The translations under genes were made by a program, and so were the position numbers. The notes below the pieces were generated by a model that was given only the letters and a program-made list of their open reading frames with translations, had not been told where the DNA came from and ran no database searches. Of a stretch of 64,000 nt of DNA, positions 29,825 through 38,762 are shown piece by piece. How positions within the stretch are numbered: the stretch's first letter is position 1; each line of letters starts with the position of its first letter. Source of the stretch: Heterotrichella gracilis (lineage: Eukaryota > Sar > Xanthophyceae > Tribonematales > Xanthonemataceae); contig JAULBX010025829.1 in the NCBI GenBank assembly GCA_032358255.1, positions 496,001 through 560,000 on the forward strand, given 5' to 3'.

Positions 29825-30868
29825 TTAATACGCTTTTTTATATTCTTTTGAAAATTGATCTTTTAATGAATTGGCAACATTTTTAGCAATTGTCATTCTG
29901 CCTTTATAACCATAATGTTCTGTGGTCCAGGTTTGATCTGTAAATTCAAGTCCGTTTACTAATTCTAAATTATCAACTACTTTACAATTTCCTCTATTAT
30001 ATCTTTTAACTAAATAATCTCTGTTTTGCTTCATTAAAAATACTAATTCTTTCCCAACTAAACTATCCGCATATTCAATGTTTTCGGCCAGCAAATTAAG
30101 ATATAGATTTATATTATTTTTTTGACACCAGTCCGCGATCTCATCAAAATCTTTTATTCTCGGATTATGCTCATTTAAATTAAATGCATAAGCTTTAATG
30201 TAATGACATGTTAAAAGTATTTTGTTTTTTTCAGGCGTACCGTCTGCCAGACCCCATCCATATTGTCCAAATGATACATCCCACTCCCTTACCGTTTTAT
30301 ATTTAAAATCAAAAGGAAAAACCAATTGAGTATTCAACCAGTCGTTAAGCATATCCTGCTCTCGCTGTTCATTTGTTTTATTATCAAAAGCCTGTAACGA
30401 AAGTAAGAACCTGTTAATTAAGTTAGGATAGGGCTGTACCAAAACTACCGATTCTTGCAACTGCGTTTCTAATACAGAATGTATCCAGGCAGCATCAAAG
30501 GAGCGCAAGTTTAAAGTAACAACTATTGCTTTCGGCTTATTTACTTCTAAATTAATACTCTTTAGCCACACCTTATAAATACCGGCGTGGGTTGCCGGTT
30601 TATTTATAGCGGTGAGGTTTAATGACGGAAAGAACATGGCTGTAAGATCAGAAATGGTGCTTTGTATTGAATCTGTTTCGCGCGTATTAAAATTAGACGA
30701 TTCAGCAAAATAAAAAATATCCGTCTCAGCTTGTTTATCCCTTATTTCAACAATTTGTTCGCATTTTTCGTTCAGGTCCTTTTTATATAAGGTAAAATTG
30801 TAAATAAAATTTAACCCGATCAGAATTATGATCAACAAAGAAATTTTTATGACAATTTTTTTGAACAT
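29825..30868 (-). CDS. Membrane-anchored SGNH-hydrolase-like protein, probable MBOAT partner
   Basis: A 347-residue protein with one N-terminal membrane anchor (FKKIVIKISLLIIILIGLNF). I choose the ATG at 30868 because it shares one base with the MBOAT stop codon (TAATG), a coupling signal; the frame stays open 19 codons further. After the anchor, DIFYFAESSNFNTRETDSIQ fits the nucleophile block of SGNH/DltD-like proteins, although the usual GDS reads AESS. Near the C terminus TTEHYGYKGRMTIAKNVA looks like the His block, again without a clear Asp. It is probably an extracytoplasmic acyl-transfer partner of the MBOAT protein, as in DltB/DltD or AlgI/AlgJ pairs. The family name is not certain. 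Confidence 0.68.
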   Translation of the reverse strand: MFKKIVIKISLLIIILIGLNFIYNFTLYKKDLNEKCEQIVEIRDKQAETDIFYFAESSNFNTRETDSIQSTISDLTAMFFPSLNLTAINKPATHAGIYKVWLKSINLEVNKPKAIVVTLNLRSFDAAWIHSVLETQLQESVVLVQPYPNLINRFLLSLQAFDNKTNEQREQDMLNDWLNTQLVFPFDFKYKTVREWDVSFGQYGWGLADGTPEKNKILLTCHYIKAYAFNLNEHNPRIKDFDEIADWCQKNNINLYLNLLAENIEYADSLVGKELVFLMKQNRDYLVKRYNRGNCKVVDNLELVNGLEFTDQTWTTEHYGYKGRMTIAKNVANSLKDQFSKEYKKAY

Positions 30869-32274
30869 TAAAATTGAAAATAAATAAATGTGAATTTTTG
30901 AGTGCCCGACAGAGCCATTAAACAAAATAGTAAAACGGTGTAAAATGCCCAGCGGTAAGGCGTTTTAAAGGTATTTATTTTCGCGTCGAAACGAGAATTG
31001 TATAAAAAGAGGTCCATCATGATCATTAAAGCAGTTACAATTACAGGCATTAACATACCTAGTTGCAGTGGATACACATTTTGATTCCGCATTAATGCTT
31101 TAAGAATATCTTTTGCATTTTGAAAACTTTCTGCTCTGAAAAATATCCAGATAAAAGAAGTGATAACAAAGGTTTTCACTGTCAAAAAAACATTTAAAGC
31201 ACTCCATTCTTTTTTAATTTCAAATTTAAAGAGCATCGAAAAGTATCTTTCCAATAATAACATTATACCATGTAAAGCGCCCCAAACAACAAATGTCCAG
31301 CTGGCGCCATGCCACAGGCCGCTTATCATAAATACGATGAGTATGTTAACACTCCATCTCGGAATTTTTACACGATTACCACCCAATGGAATATACAAAT
31401 AATCGCGAAACCATGTACTAAGTGAAATATGCCAACGCGACCAAAATTCTGAAACACTTTTTGCCAGGTATGGTGTTTTAAAATTATTCATAATGTTAAT
31501 ACCTAATAATTTTGCACACCCTAATGCAATAGTAGAGTAGCCAAAGAAATCAGCATAGATCTGGAAGGAAAATAAAAAAATAGACATCAACACTTCAAAC
31601 GAGCTGTATTTAAGGGGGTCCAGGTAAACCTGATTCACGTATGGCGCAATGTTATCAGCCACTACCATTTTGATAAACAACCCAAACAGCACCAATCTAA
31701 ATCCATCAGCAAAATTTTGATAAATTGGCTTATGAACTGCTTTTAATTCGTTACCAAGAGTTTCATACCTCTCTATGGGTCCAGCAACCATTTGCGGGAA
31801 AAATAAAACATAATTAGCAAAATATCCCAGGTGTCTCTCGGCTTTTTGTTTACCCCTATAAACTTCAATGGTGTAACTCATCGATTGAAACGTATGGAAA
31901 GAAAGTCCGATTGGTAAGATGACACTTAAGTTTATGGGATGAAATTCTCTACCAAACAGAGAAAAAACAGACACTAAATTTTCGTTCAAAAAATTAAAGT
32001 ATTTAAAAAACGCCAGAAGGCCAATATTTGCTGCAAGGCTGGCGATAAGGTAAAACAACTTTAATCTTCCGCCAACTTTTTCTATGGTGATAGCCGCCAC
32101 ATAATCAATTAAAATGATCAAAAAAAGAATAAGAATATACTTTGGCACAAATACCATGTAAAAGTAGCAGCTGGAAATAAAGATCAATATCCATCTGAAT
32201 TTTTGAGGCAATAAATAATAGAGTCCAACGACTATTGGAAGAAAAAATAAAAAATGTATTGAATTAAATAACAA
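30868..32274 (-). CDS. MBOAT-family membrane O-acyltransferase
   Basis: A 468-residue polytopic inner-membrane enzyme of the AlgI/DltB type that passes acyl groups, often acetyl, across the membrane to extracytoplasmic glycans. Conserved segments are PIGLSFHTFQSMSYTIEVYR, FPQMVAGPIERYETL, FWSRWHISLSTWFRDYLYIP and the catalytic region SGLWHGASWTFVVWGALHGI, with H322 and H335. Length and order fit. It is translationally coupled to the SGNH-like gene (one-base overlap) and 6 bases after the GT39-type gene. The acceptor could be a surface polysaccharide or peptidoglycan; PBP1A is encoded three genes upstream. Confidence 0.92.
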   Translation of the reverse strand: MLFNSIHFLFFLPIVVGLYYLLPQKFRWILIFISSCYFYMVFVPKYILILFLIILIDYVAAITIEKVGGRLKLFYLIASLAANIGLLAFFKYFNFLNENLVSVFSLFGREFHPINLSVILPIGLSFHTFQSMSYTIEVYRGKQKAERHLGYFANYVLFFPQMVAGPIERYETLGNELKAVHKPIYQNFADGFRLVLFGLFIKMVVADNIAPYVNQVYLDPLKYSSFEVLMSIFLFSFQIYADFFGYSTIALGCAKLLGINIMNNFKTPYLAKSVSEFWSRWHISLSTWFRDYLYIPLGGNRVKIPRWSVNILIVFMISGLWHGASWTFVVWGALHGIMLLLERYFSMLFKFEIKKEWSALNVFLTVKTFVITSFIWIFFRAESFQNAKDILKALMRNQNVYPLQLGMLMPVIVTALMIMMDLFLYNSRFDAKINTFKTPYRWAFYTVLLFCLMALSGTQKFTFIYFQF

Positions 32275-32280
32275 TTTAAA

Positions 32281-33906
32281 TTATTCTTTAAGTTTAAACA
32301 CTTCTACACGAGGTTTTTTTAAAATACACGTGAAATAATTATGAATTGCGCCATACGAAAGCGTGTTCTTTAATTCAGGATCGTAAAAAACCAAATATTT
32401 CATTTTTTTGTCCACAAAAGTTTTGATGATACTTGAATCGGCAAGAAATTTTTCGCGCGATACTGTATAGCCCTTTTGATCCATCAAATAAAGTGATACA
32501 TCAAAGCTTTCATCCGGAATACTTAAAGTAAGATCTTCTCTTTTAATTCCTAACTTTCTCATTTCAGGTGTTATCGTTTCAAGCGGAAGAAACGTAGCGT
32601 TGTACCTCCAGTGTAAATATTTGGCCAAGCCCTTATCCTCTTGCGAAAGAAAGGGGTACCAAGCGCACAATTTATCATCTTCGATTGTTCGTGAACGAAA
32701 AACAGCTGCTGAATAAAAAGCATTAAAAATAATCAAAACCACTACACAAGCGGTAAAAAACGTCTTATAGTCACTTTTAAATTCAGTTTTAAAAATAATA
32801 TCCTGCACGCAAAAAAAAGTAATTACCGGAAATATCATTAAATTATTTAAATAATAATCATGCGCATGAAACACCTGGAAAAAAAACAAGAGATAAAAAA
32901 CAAAGAATAAGGTTGAAAAAACCATACAAAATCTTAGAAATACCGATAGTTTTTTAAAATTGCTGTACACAAAAATGATCGCAACAAAAAACAAAAAGAA
33001 CATAGGCTTACTAAAAAAAATAGGGAACATGATATTAAACAAAGCTTGTAAATTAGTAAGAATGACACTCTCACCCATTTCCCAAATTGGCAACACCGTT
33101 AATAGAAAAACACTATTTGCACTTTTATTATAGTCCACAGCAAATTTATACCAGCCAACAACAATTAATATAGAAACAATAAACATTATTGAAGGCATTA
33201 CTTTTTTTGAAAATAATTTTTCGGTCTTAAATATCCTGTTGAGATTGAAAATATCTATAATAGTAAAAAACAACAGTAAAGCAAATGGCATTACGGCACT
33301 GGCTTTTATTAAAACAGCAAGTGTAGATACAAATAAACACCAATAAAAATATTTTAAAGATTTGGTTCTATAGAACGATGCTAAGAAGCAAAATCCCATT
33401 ATTGCCAAAGACAATGCAGGAACATCTGCGAGAAAGTTAAAGCTATAATATACCAGTAGTGGTGAGGTTAGAAATAAACTTACCGTAAAGAAAGAAAATA
33501 CCGGCGAAGAAGAAAAGTTTAACAGTGTATTAAAAAAAATAAATATGCTCAGCAAAAATAAAAGATACTCTATCAATTTGTATATGAATTCGTGTTCTCC
33601 AAATATTTTCCACAAGCCGGCAACTGTATAATTTAAGATAGGAAACTCACTTACAGCATTTCCATTTAAATTTCCCTGGAAATGAATCTTAGGATTGAAA
33701 AAATTCATTCCTTCTTCATAATAATTCTTTGTAATAGATAGGCAATCCGTTTGTCGCCATTGGTGTATAATTGCAGGTCTTTTAAAAAAAGTTGAATTAT
33801 ATGCATTCAAGAAAAATAACCCAATTACAAAACACAATAAAAGAAGATTTAGATTTCTTTTTGATTTACCACTAAAATTATTTTTAAAAGTAGTCTCCTG
33901 GGTCAT
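32281..33906 (-). CDS. GT39/ArnT-like membrane glycosyltransferase
   Basis: A 541-residue protein with roughly twelve membrane helices in the first 400 residues and a soluble C-terminal domain. The first loop has FKRPAIIHQWRQTDCLSITK, where the Asp fits the catalytic acid of GT-C enzymes of the ArnT/PMT type, which move a sugar from a polyprenyl carrier to an extracytoplasmic acceptor. The C-terminal part (YTVSREKFLADSSIIKTFVD) is like the periplasmic domain of these enzymes. It precedes the MBOAT gene by 6 bases, so a sugar may be added and then acylated, or the reverse. Acceptor is unknown. Confidence 0.78.
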   Translation of the reverse strand: MTQETTFKNNFSGKSKRNLNLLLLCFVIGLFFLNAYNSTFFKRPAIIHQWRQTDCLSITKNYYEEGMNFFNPKIHFQGNLNGNAVSEFPILNYTVAGLWKIFGEHEFIYKLIEYLLFLLSIFIFFNTLLNFSSSPVFSFFTVSLFLTSPLLVYYSFNFLADVPALSLAIMGFCFLASFYRTKSLKYFYWCLFVSTLAVLIKASAVMPFALLLFFTIIDIFNLNRIFKTEKLFSKKVMPSIMFIVSILIVVGWYKFAVDYNKSANSVFLLTVLPIWEMGESVILTNLQALFNIMFPIFFSKPMFFLFFVAIIFVYSNFKKLSVFLRFCMVFSTLFFVFYLLFFFQVFHAHDYYLNNLMIFPVITFFCVQDIIFKTEFKSDYKTFFTACVVVLIIFNAFYSAAVFRSRTIEDDKLCAWYPFLSQEDKGLAKYLHWRYNATFLPLETITPEMRKLGIKREDLTLSIPDESFDVSLYLMDQKGYTVSREKFLADSSIIKTFVDKKMKYLVFYDPELKNTLSYGAIHNYFTCILKKPRVEVFKLKE

Positions 33907-34005
33907 TTTTTAAAATCTAGTAATAAAACCATCTTACGGTTTGTTAGGTTTTTTTTATTGAAGTTTAAGAAGTTGATGTTTTACTTTTTATTAATCAAGA
34001 TATAA

Positions 34006-34716
34006 TTATTTTTTTCTTACAGTTCTTTGCTCAATTCTCTTTTCATATTTTTGTCCTTGGAATATCCTATGCACATAAATTCCGGGAGTATGAATATGAT
34101 CCGGATCTAATTCACCAGCCGGTACTAATTCTTCTACCTCAGCAATAGTAATTCTTCCTGCCATGGCCATTAATGGATTAAAATTGCGGGCTGTACTGTT
34201 ATAAATTAAATTTCCAGCAGTATCGCCTTTCCAGGCTTTAACAATAGCGAAGTCGGCTTCAAATGCTTTCTCCATTAAATACTCTTTTTCTTCGCCGTTA
34301 AAAGTAAATTTTCTTGTCTCTTTGCCAATTGCCACCTCTGTACCCACACCTGCAGGAGTAAAAATAACCGGCATACCATAACCTGCAGCCATGCAACGTG
34401 TAGCTAAAGTCCCTTGGGGTACTAATTCAACTTCTAATTCGCCACTTAACATCTGACGTTCGAATTCGTCATTCTCTCCAACATAACTCGAGATCATTTT
34501 TTTGATTTGTTTGGTTTGCAACAGTAAACCTAATCCAAAATCATCAACCCCCGCGTTATTACTAATACAAGTTAAATTCTTAACACCTTTCTTCACAAGC
34601 TCTGCAATACAGTTTTCGGGTATGCCACATAAACCAAAGCCGCCAACCATTAAAGTATTTCCATCTTTAACATCTCTTAAAGCCTCTTCTACATTTTTTA
34701 CAACTCTGTTGATCAT
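34006..34716 (-). CDS. scoA: 3-oxoacid CoA-transferase subunit A
   Basis: The 236-residue alpha subunit that pairs with ScoB. Diagnostic parts are [20 protein letters not shown] near residue 19, [40 protein letters not shown] and [20 protein letters not shown], and [20 protein letters not shown] near the C terminus. It starts two bases after the PBP1A stop and is followed by a 99-base gap with a weak hairpin, then by the GT39-type gene. Its partner gene lies 4.2 kb further on. Confidence 0.94.
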   Translation of the reverse strand: MINRVVKNVEEALRDVKDGNTLMVGGFGLCGIPENCIAELVKKGVKNLTCISNNAGVDDFGLGLLLQTKQIKKMISSYVGENDEFERQMLSGELEVELVPQGTLATRCMAAGYGMPVIFTPAGVGTEVAIGKETRKFTFNGEEKEYLMEKAFEADFAIVKAWKGDTAGNLIYNSTARNFNPLMAMAGRITIAEVEELVPAGELDPDHIHTPGIYVHRIFQGQKYEKRIEQRTVRKK

Positions 34717-34718
34717 AA

Positions 34719-36980
34719 TTATTGGTCTTTTAAATTATCAAATTCATTTTCTTCTCCAGACACCTGGTAAAGGTCATTATCATATTTACTGCAATCCATT
34801 TCCAGATTCGGATCTAAATTTTTCGGACGAATAAAATCAGCCTTACTAACCTTCAATTTTGGATCAGCGTAAACTTTGCTGAAAAATTTACCCCATATAG
34901 GTAATGCCATTGTTGCGCCTTGCCCTTCAACCATTGAATTAAAGTGAATGCTTCTGTCCTCTCCGCCAACCCATGCACCGGCTGCTAATTCAGGTGTTAA
35001 ACCAATGAACCAACCATCGGCATTCTTTTGTGTTGTGCCGGTTTTACCCGCTATCTGGTTCATTAATTTGTGACGAGAACGTAAACGACTACCTGTTCCA
35101 CCATCTACCACACCACGCATTAACTGTATCATCACATACGCTTTTTCTTCACTAAACACTTCATCTGTTGTAGGAATGAATTCTTCCAATACCTTTCCGT
35201 TCTTATCTTCAATACGCGTAATAAATGTTGGTTGAATATATGTGCCTTTGTTTGCAAACGTTGAGATAGCACCAACCATTTCAAATACATTTATATCTGG
35301 TGTTCCTAAACAAATGGATGGCACTTCAGGAATTTCGGAAGTTACACCCAATCTTTTTACGAGAGTGACAACCGCATGCGGACCATATTGCTTCATGATC
35401 CAAGCCGTTATGTAGTTAATGGAATTAGCCAATGCTTTTTTAAGCGTGATCATTTTCCCATTATTTTTATCGTTTGGCCCATCTGAATTACTCGGACACC
35501 AATCTTTACCATCAGGTAAAGCAATACAGGTTCTAACATTTGGCACCTGATGACAAGGTGAGAATCCTTCTTGAATAGCTAAAGCATAAACAAAAGGTTT
35601 AAACGTTGAACCAACTTGCCGTCTGCTCACTTTTACGTGATCGTATTTAAAATGTTTGTGATTGATACCCCCAACCCAGGCCTTAACATAGCCGGTTTGC
35701 GGTTCCATAGCCATAAACCCTGTTTGTAAAAAGCCTTTGTAATATTTAATACTGTCAAATGGGGTCATCAACGTATCAATTTCACCACGAAGACTATAAA
35801 CGGTCATTTGCGCTGGCTTATAAAAAGTAGCTATCGCATCTGCATCGCTCATGCCCGCTTTTTTTGCTGCACGAAATCTATCACTTCTTTTGATGGAGGA
35901 GTTCATGATATTTTCTATTTCCTGTTTATTTACATTCCAGGCAAAAGGCGCATTCTTTTTTGTGTGAAGGTCTTTATCAAAAATTTTCTGAAGATCCTGC
36001 ATGTGCTCGTAAACTGCTTCTTCAGCATATTTCTGCATACGCGAATCAATTGTAGTATAAATTCTTAGGCCATCTTTGTAAACGTTATACGGTTTATTGG
36101 TTTCTGGATTAATGTGTTTTTCGCACCAGCCTTTTAAGAAATTATCACGAATGTATTCTCTTAAATAAGGGGCTAAACCATCGTTATGATCTTCGGGACG
36201 AAAACTAAGATCTAGAGGTAACAACTTTAAGCTATCGTATTTTTGTTTTGTAAGGTAACCATACTTCACCATTTGATTTAAAACAACATTACGGCGATGC
36301 ATGGTTGTATCCGGATGACGAATTGGGTTAAACAAGGAAGGGTTCTTTGCCATACCAATTAACATGGCAGCCTGTTCAATCTTTAAACTATCTTGCGAAC
36401 GGTTAAAGTAAATTTGCGAAGCTGATTTTACACCAACCGCTAAATTTAAAAAATCAAATTTATTAAGATAGAGTGCTAAAATTTCATCTTTGGTATAATA
36501 TTTTTCTAAACGTGTAGCAATGATCCACTCTTTCATTTTGCGAAAAACCATTTGGAATTTACTTAGCTTTTCGCGAGGGAACATCATTTTCGCTAATTGC
36601 TGAGTAATTGTACTTCCCCCGCCCTTACTACCGCCTGTGACAGCGCCAGATAAAGCACGACCCAATGCTTTAATATCAACACCATTATGCTCATAGAACC
36701 TAGCGTCTTCAGTAGCAATTAAAGCTTCAACAAGATCTTTATCTAATTGATTGAAATTTACATTTACACGATTTTCGCTATAGTATTTACCTAAGATCTT
36801 CATATCACCGCTATAAACGATGGTAGCCAAATTATTCTTAGGATTTACAAGTTCTTCAACGTTAGGCAGGGCGCCAAAAGTACCCATTCCTGTAAGCGTT
36901 ACAACAACGAAAATTATTAAAACAGGACTTAAGAACAGGATCCAGAGCCACTTTACGTATTTACTTGATTTTTGAGCCAT
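34719..36980 (-). CDS. mrcA: Penicillin-binding protein 1A (bifunctional transglycosylase/transpeptidase)
   Basis: A 753-residue class A PBP that polymerises and crosslinks peptidoglycan. It has an N-terminal membrane anchor ([20 protein letters not shown]), a GT51 domain ([20 protein letters not shown] with the catalytic Glu, and [14 protein letters not shown]) and a transpeptidase domain with SXXK in [19 protein letters not shown] in [11 protein letters not shown] and KTG in [17 protein letters not shown]. It has no obvious extra C-terminal domain. It is the first gene of a same-strand run that continues into scoA and the glycan-modification genes. Confidence 0.94.
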   Translation of the reverse strand: MAQKSSKYVKWLWILFLSPVLIIFVVVTLTGMGTFGALPNVEELVNPKNNLATIVYSGDMKILGKYYSENRVNVNFNQLDKDLVEALIATEDARFYEHNGVDIKALGRALSGAVTGGSKGGGSTITQQLAKMMFPREKLSKFQMVFRKMKEWIIATRLEKYYTKDEILALYLNKFDFLNLAVGVKSASQIYFNRSQDSLKIEQAAMLIGMAKNPSLFNPIRHPDTTMHRRNVVLNQMVKYGYLTKQKYDSLKLLPLDLSFRPEDHNDGLAPYLREYIRDNFLKGWCEKHINPETNKPYNVYKDGLRIYTTIDSRMQKYAEEAVYEHMQDLQKIFDKDLHTKKNAPFAWNVNKQEIENIMNSSIKRSDRFRAAKKAGMSDADAIATFYKPAQMTVYSLRGEIDTLMTPFDSIKYYKGFLQTGFMAMEPQTGYVKAWVGGINHKHFKYDHVKVSRRQVGSTFKPFVYALAIQEGFSPCHQVPNVRTCIALPDGKDWCPSNSDGPNDKNNGKMITLKKALANSINYITAWIMKQYGPHAVVTLVKRLGVTSEIPEVPSICLGTPDINVFEMVGAISTFANKGTYIQPTFITRIEDKNGKVLEEFIPTTDEVFSEEKAYVMIQLMRGVVDGGTGSRLRSRHKLMNQIAGKTGTTQKNADGWFIGLTPELAAGAWVGGEDRSIHFNSMVEGQGATMALPIWGKFFSKVYADPKLKVSKADFIRPKNLDPNLEMDCSKYDNDLYQVSGEENEFDNLKDQ

Positions 36981-37114
36981 TTTGAAAGGGTAAAAATAGC
37001 AAAAACCCTTAATCTAAAAAGTGAAATAAAGTAAAAATAGTAACAATATTATGCCATAAAAGCACATTATTTCTAATATTCGCCTTCAAAGCTATTTACA
37101 AGTACTTTTTTGAT

Positions 37115-38746
37115 TTACTTACCAGGATTTGGAACTAAATTACTTTCTCTGACAAACAATTTAAGGGTATCCATTTTATAGGGGAAATACCGTTGAAATT
37201 CGTATGGTTTTAAAAGTACAAACCCATCTTCTTTCTTAAACTGAATTAGATAATCAAAGCTATTCAGATCATCGTAATTGTACCACCAATTTTCTTTTCC
37301 ATCATTCCAACAATTAACTTCGAAGCCACCATTAATTTTTTCAGCATTAGTATTGGCCTTTTCTTTAATATAGTTGTAGGCATCCCATCTTGTGCGATTC
37401 AACGTTAAATAATCTTTAGTGCCCAAAACGGAAACATAAAAAAAACAAAGCAAAGGAATTATTGCAACTTGAAAACTCAACTCGTAATGTCTATTTATAT
37501 ACGCTAGAAGAAATAAAGTTATTGTGATTAACGGTATATGATATCTATCAAAATAACTTTCGGTAATAAGTATTAGAAAAATATATGAAATTAAAAGACC
37601 CAATAAAAACAAAATATTTGCTTCGATCTTTAAAAAATTAAATCGCTTTTTAATCAATAAAATAAGATATAATAGTATCGTTGTTAGTGTAAATGCCGGT
37701 AAGATCCATTTTAAAAGATCACAAATAGTTGCGAAACCCTCAGAGTAGGAATGCCTTTTTATTGGCGTTAAAGTTTCGCGAAATGTCTCAGCACCTAAAA
37801 ACATATTTTCAAAAACATTATGATGCGGAAATTCTACATTTTGAAAGATCCAAAATGAGATAATTGCACTAACAAAAAAAACGCTAATTGCTATATACAC
37901 TTTAATATCCTTAATGAGGCTTCTAAGAAAAATAAGTGCGACAGGAGATGTGTATAAAAATATATGAACAAGGATAGGTTTGTGCCTTATTTCAAAATTC
38001 CAAAAAAACAGATCCCAAAATTTTTTGTCGGTTATATGCACATCATTAGAGAACTTATAAGACGAGCCTGGGGGCAAAATTGTAGAAAGGTAATTTTCAT
38101 AAAATTTAAAAATAAAATAAACTACACACACGCCTAACAAAGAGAACAAAATGGGCAAGCCTCTTTTTTCTTTTATAAACAGACAAGCTACTAAAAAACA
38201 CAAAGGAACAACTATCCCAAATTGACGAATGAGAACCAATAAAATTGAAGTAATAAAGAATAAAATAAAACTCGATTTACTCTTTGTTTCAAAAAAATTA
38301 TATGCAAAATAACAACACATAGCCAGTAAAGTATTAAAATTCACGTCAGTCATGTATGTATTAGTAAGATTAAAAAAGAGGGGGTTAAATAACAATACCA
38401 AACAGCTTAGAAATCCTAATACCTGATTATTGGTGATCTTAACAACCAGCTTGTTTAGGAAAAATAAACCTATAAGTGCGGAAATTAAAGTAGATATTCG
38501 CAACACGGTAAAAGAAAATCCGAAGATCTTTGTAAAAAGTGCCCCCCACATTAAATGCGTAAATAATGTCATCGCACCAAAACTACCTATCGTATAGCTC
38601 TTATTTAGAGTATAAAATACTGCTTTACCATAAGACCAATCGTCGTTTAACGGAAAATTTCCAATAGGGTTTACAATTATTTCACTAATAATAAATATTA
38701 AAAGTAAAAATAAAAAGTGTTTGTATTTGAGTACAAAAAGCTTCAC
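37115..38746 (-). CDS. GT39-like polytopic membrane glycosyltransferase
   Basis: A 543-residue protein with about eleven membrane helices and a short soluble C terminus. The first loop holds PIGNFPLNDDWSYGKAVFYT, whose Asp pair matches the catalytic acidic motif of GT39/PMT-type enzymes. Later helices include FRETLTPIKRHSYSEGFATI in a loop. Substrate unknown. It follows the giant SprB-repeat gene by 16 bases on the same strand, so it might glycosylate that exported protein; this rests only on position. Confidence 0.72.
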   Translation of the reverse strand: MKLFVLKYKHFLFLLLIFIISEIIVNPIGNFPLNDDWSYGKAVFYTLNKSYTIGSFGAMTLFTHLMWGALFTKIFGFSFTVLRISTLISALIGLFFLNKLVVKITNNQVLGFLSCLVLLFNPLFFNLTNTYMTDVNFNTLLAMCCYFAYNFFETKSKSSFILFFITSILLVLIRQFGIVVPLCFLVACLFIKEKRGLPILFSLLGVCVVYFIFKFYENYLSTILPPGSSYKFSNDVHITDKKFWDLFFWNFEIRHKPILVHIFLYTSPVALIFLRSLIKDIKVYIAISVFFVSAIISFWIFQNVEFPHHNVFENMFLGAETFRETLTPIKRHSYSEGFATICDLLKWILPAFTLTTILLYLILLIKKRFNFLKIEANILFLLGLLISYIFLILITESYFDRYHIPLITITLFLLAYINRHYELSFQVAIIPLLCFFYVSVLGTKDYLTLNRTRWDAYNYIKEKANTNAEKINGGFEVNCWNDGKENWWYNYDDLNSFDYLIQFKKEDGFVLLKPYEFQRYFPYKMDTLKLFVRESNLVPNPGK

Positions 38747-38762
38747 AAATTAATTTTATACA

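Noticed and set aside
30869-30925. N-terminal extension of the SGNH-like protein
   Set aside because: The ATG at 30868 overlaps the MBOAT stop by one base and gives a clean membrane anchor. The extension adds a non-conserved hydrophilic stretch that lies inside the MBOAT coding end.
33907-34005. Possible terminator after scoA (AAAACC/GGTTTT arms near 33926-33955)
   Set aside because: The stem is only six A/T-rich pairs with a 16-base loop. It was too weak to annotate, though it might reduce read-through into the GT39-type gene.
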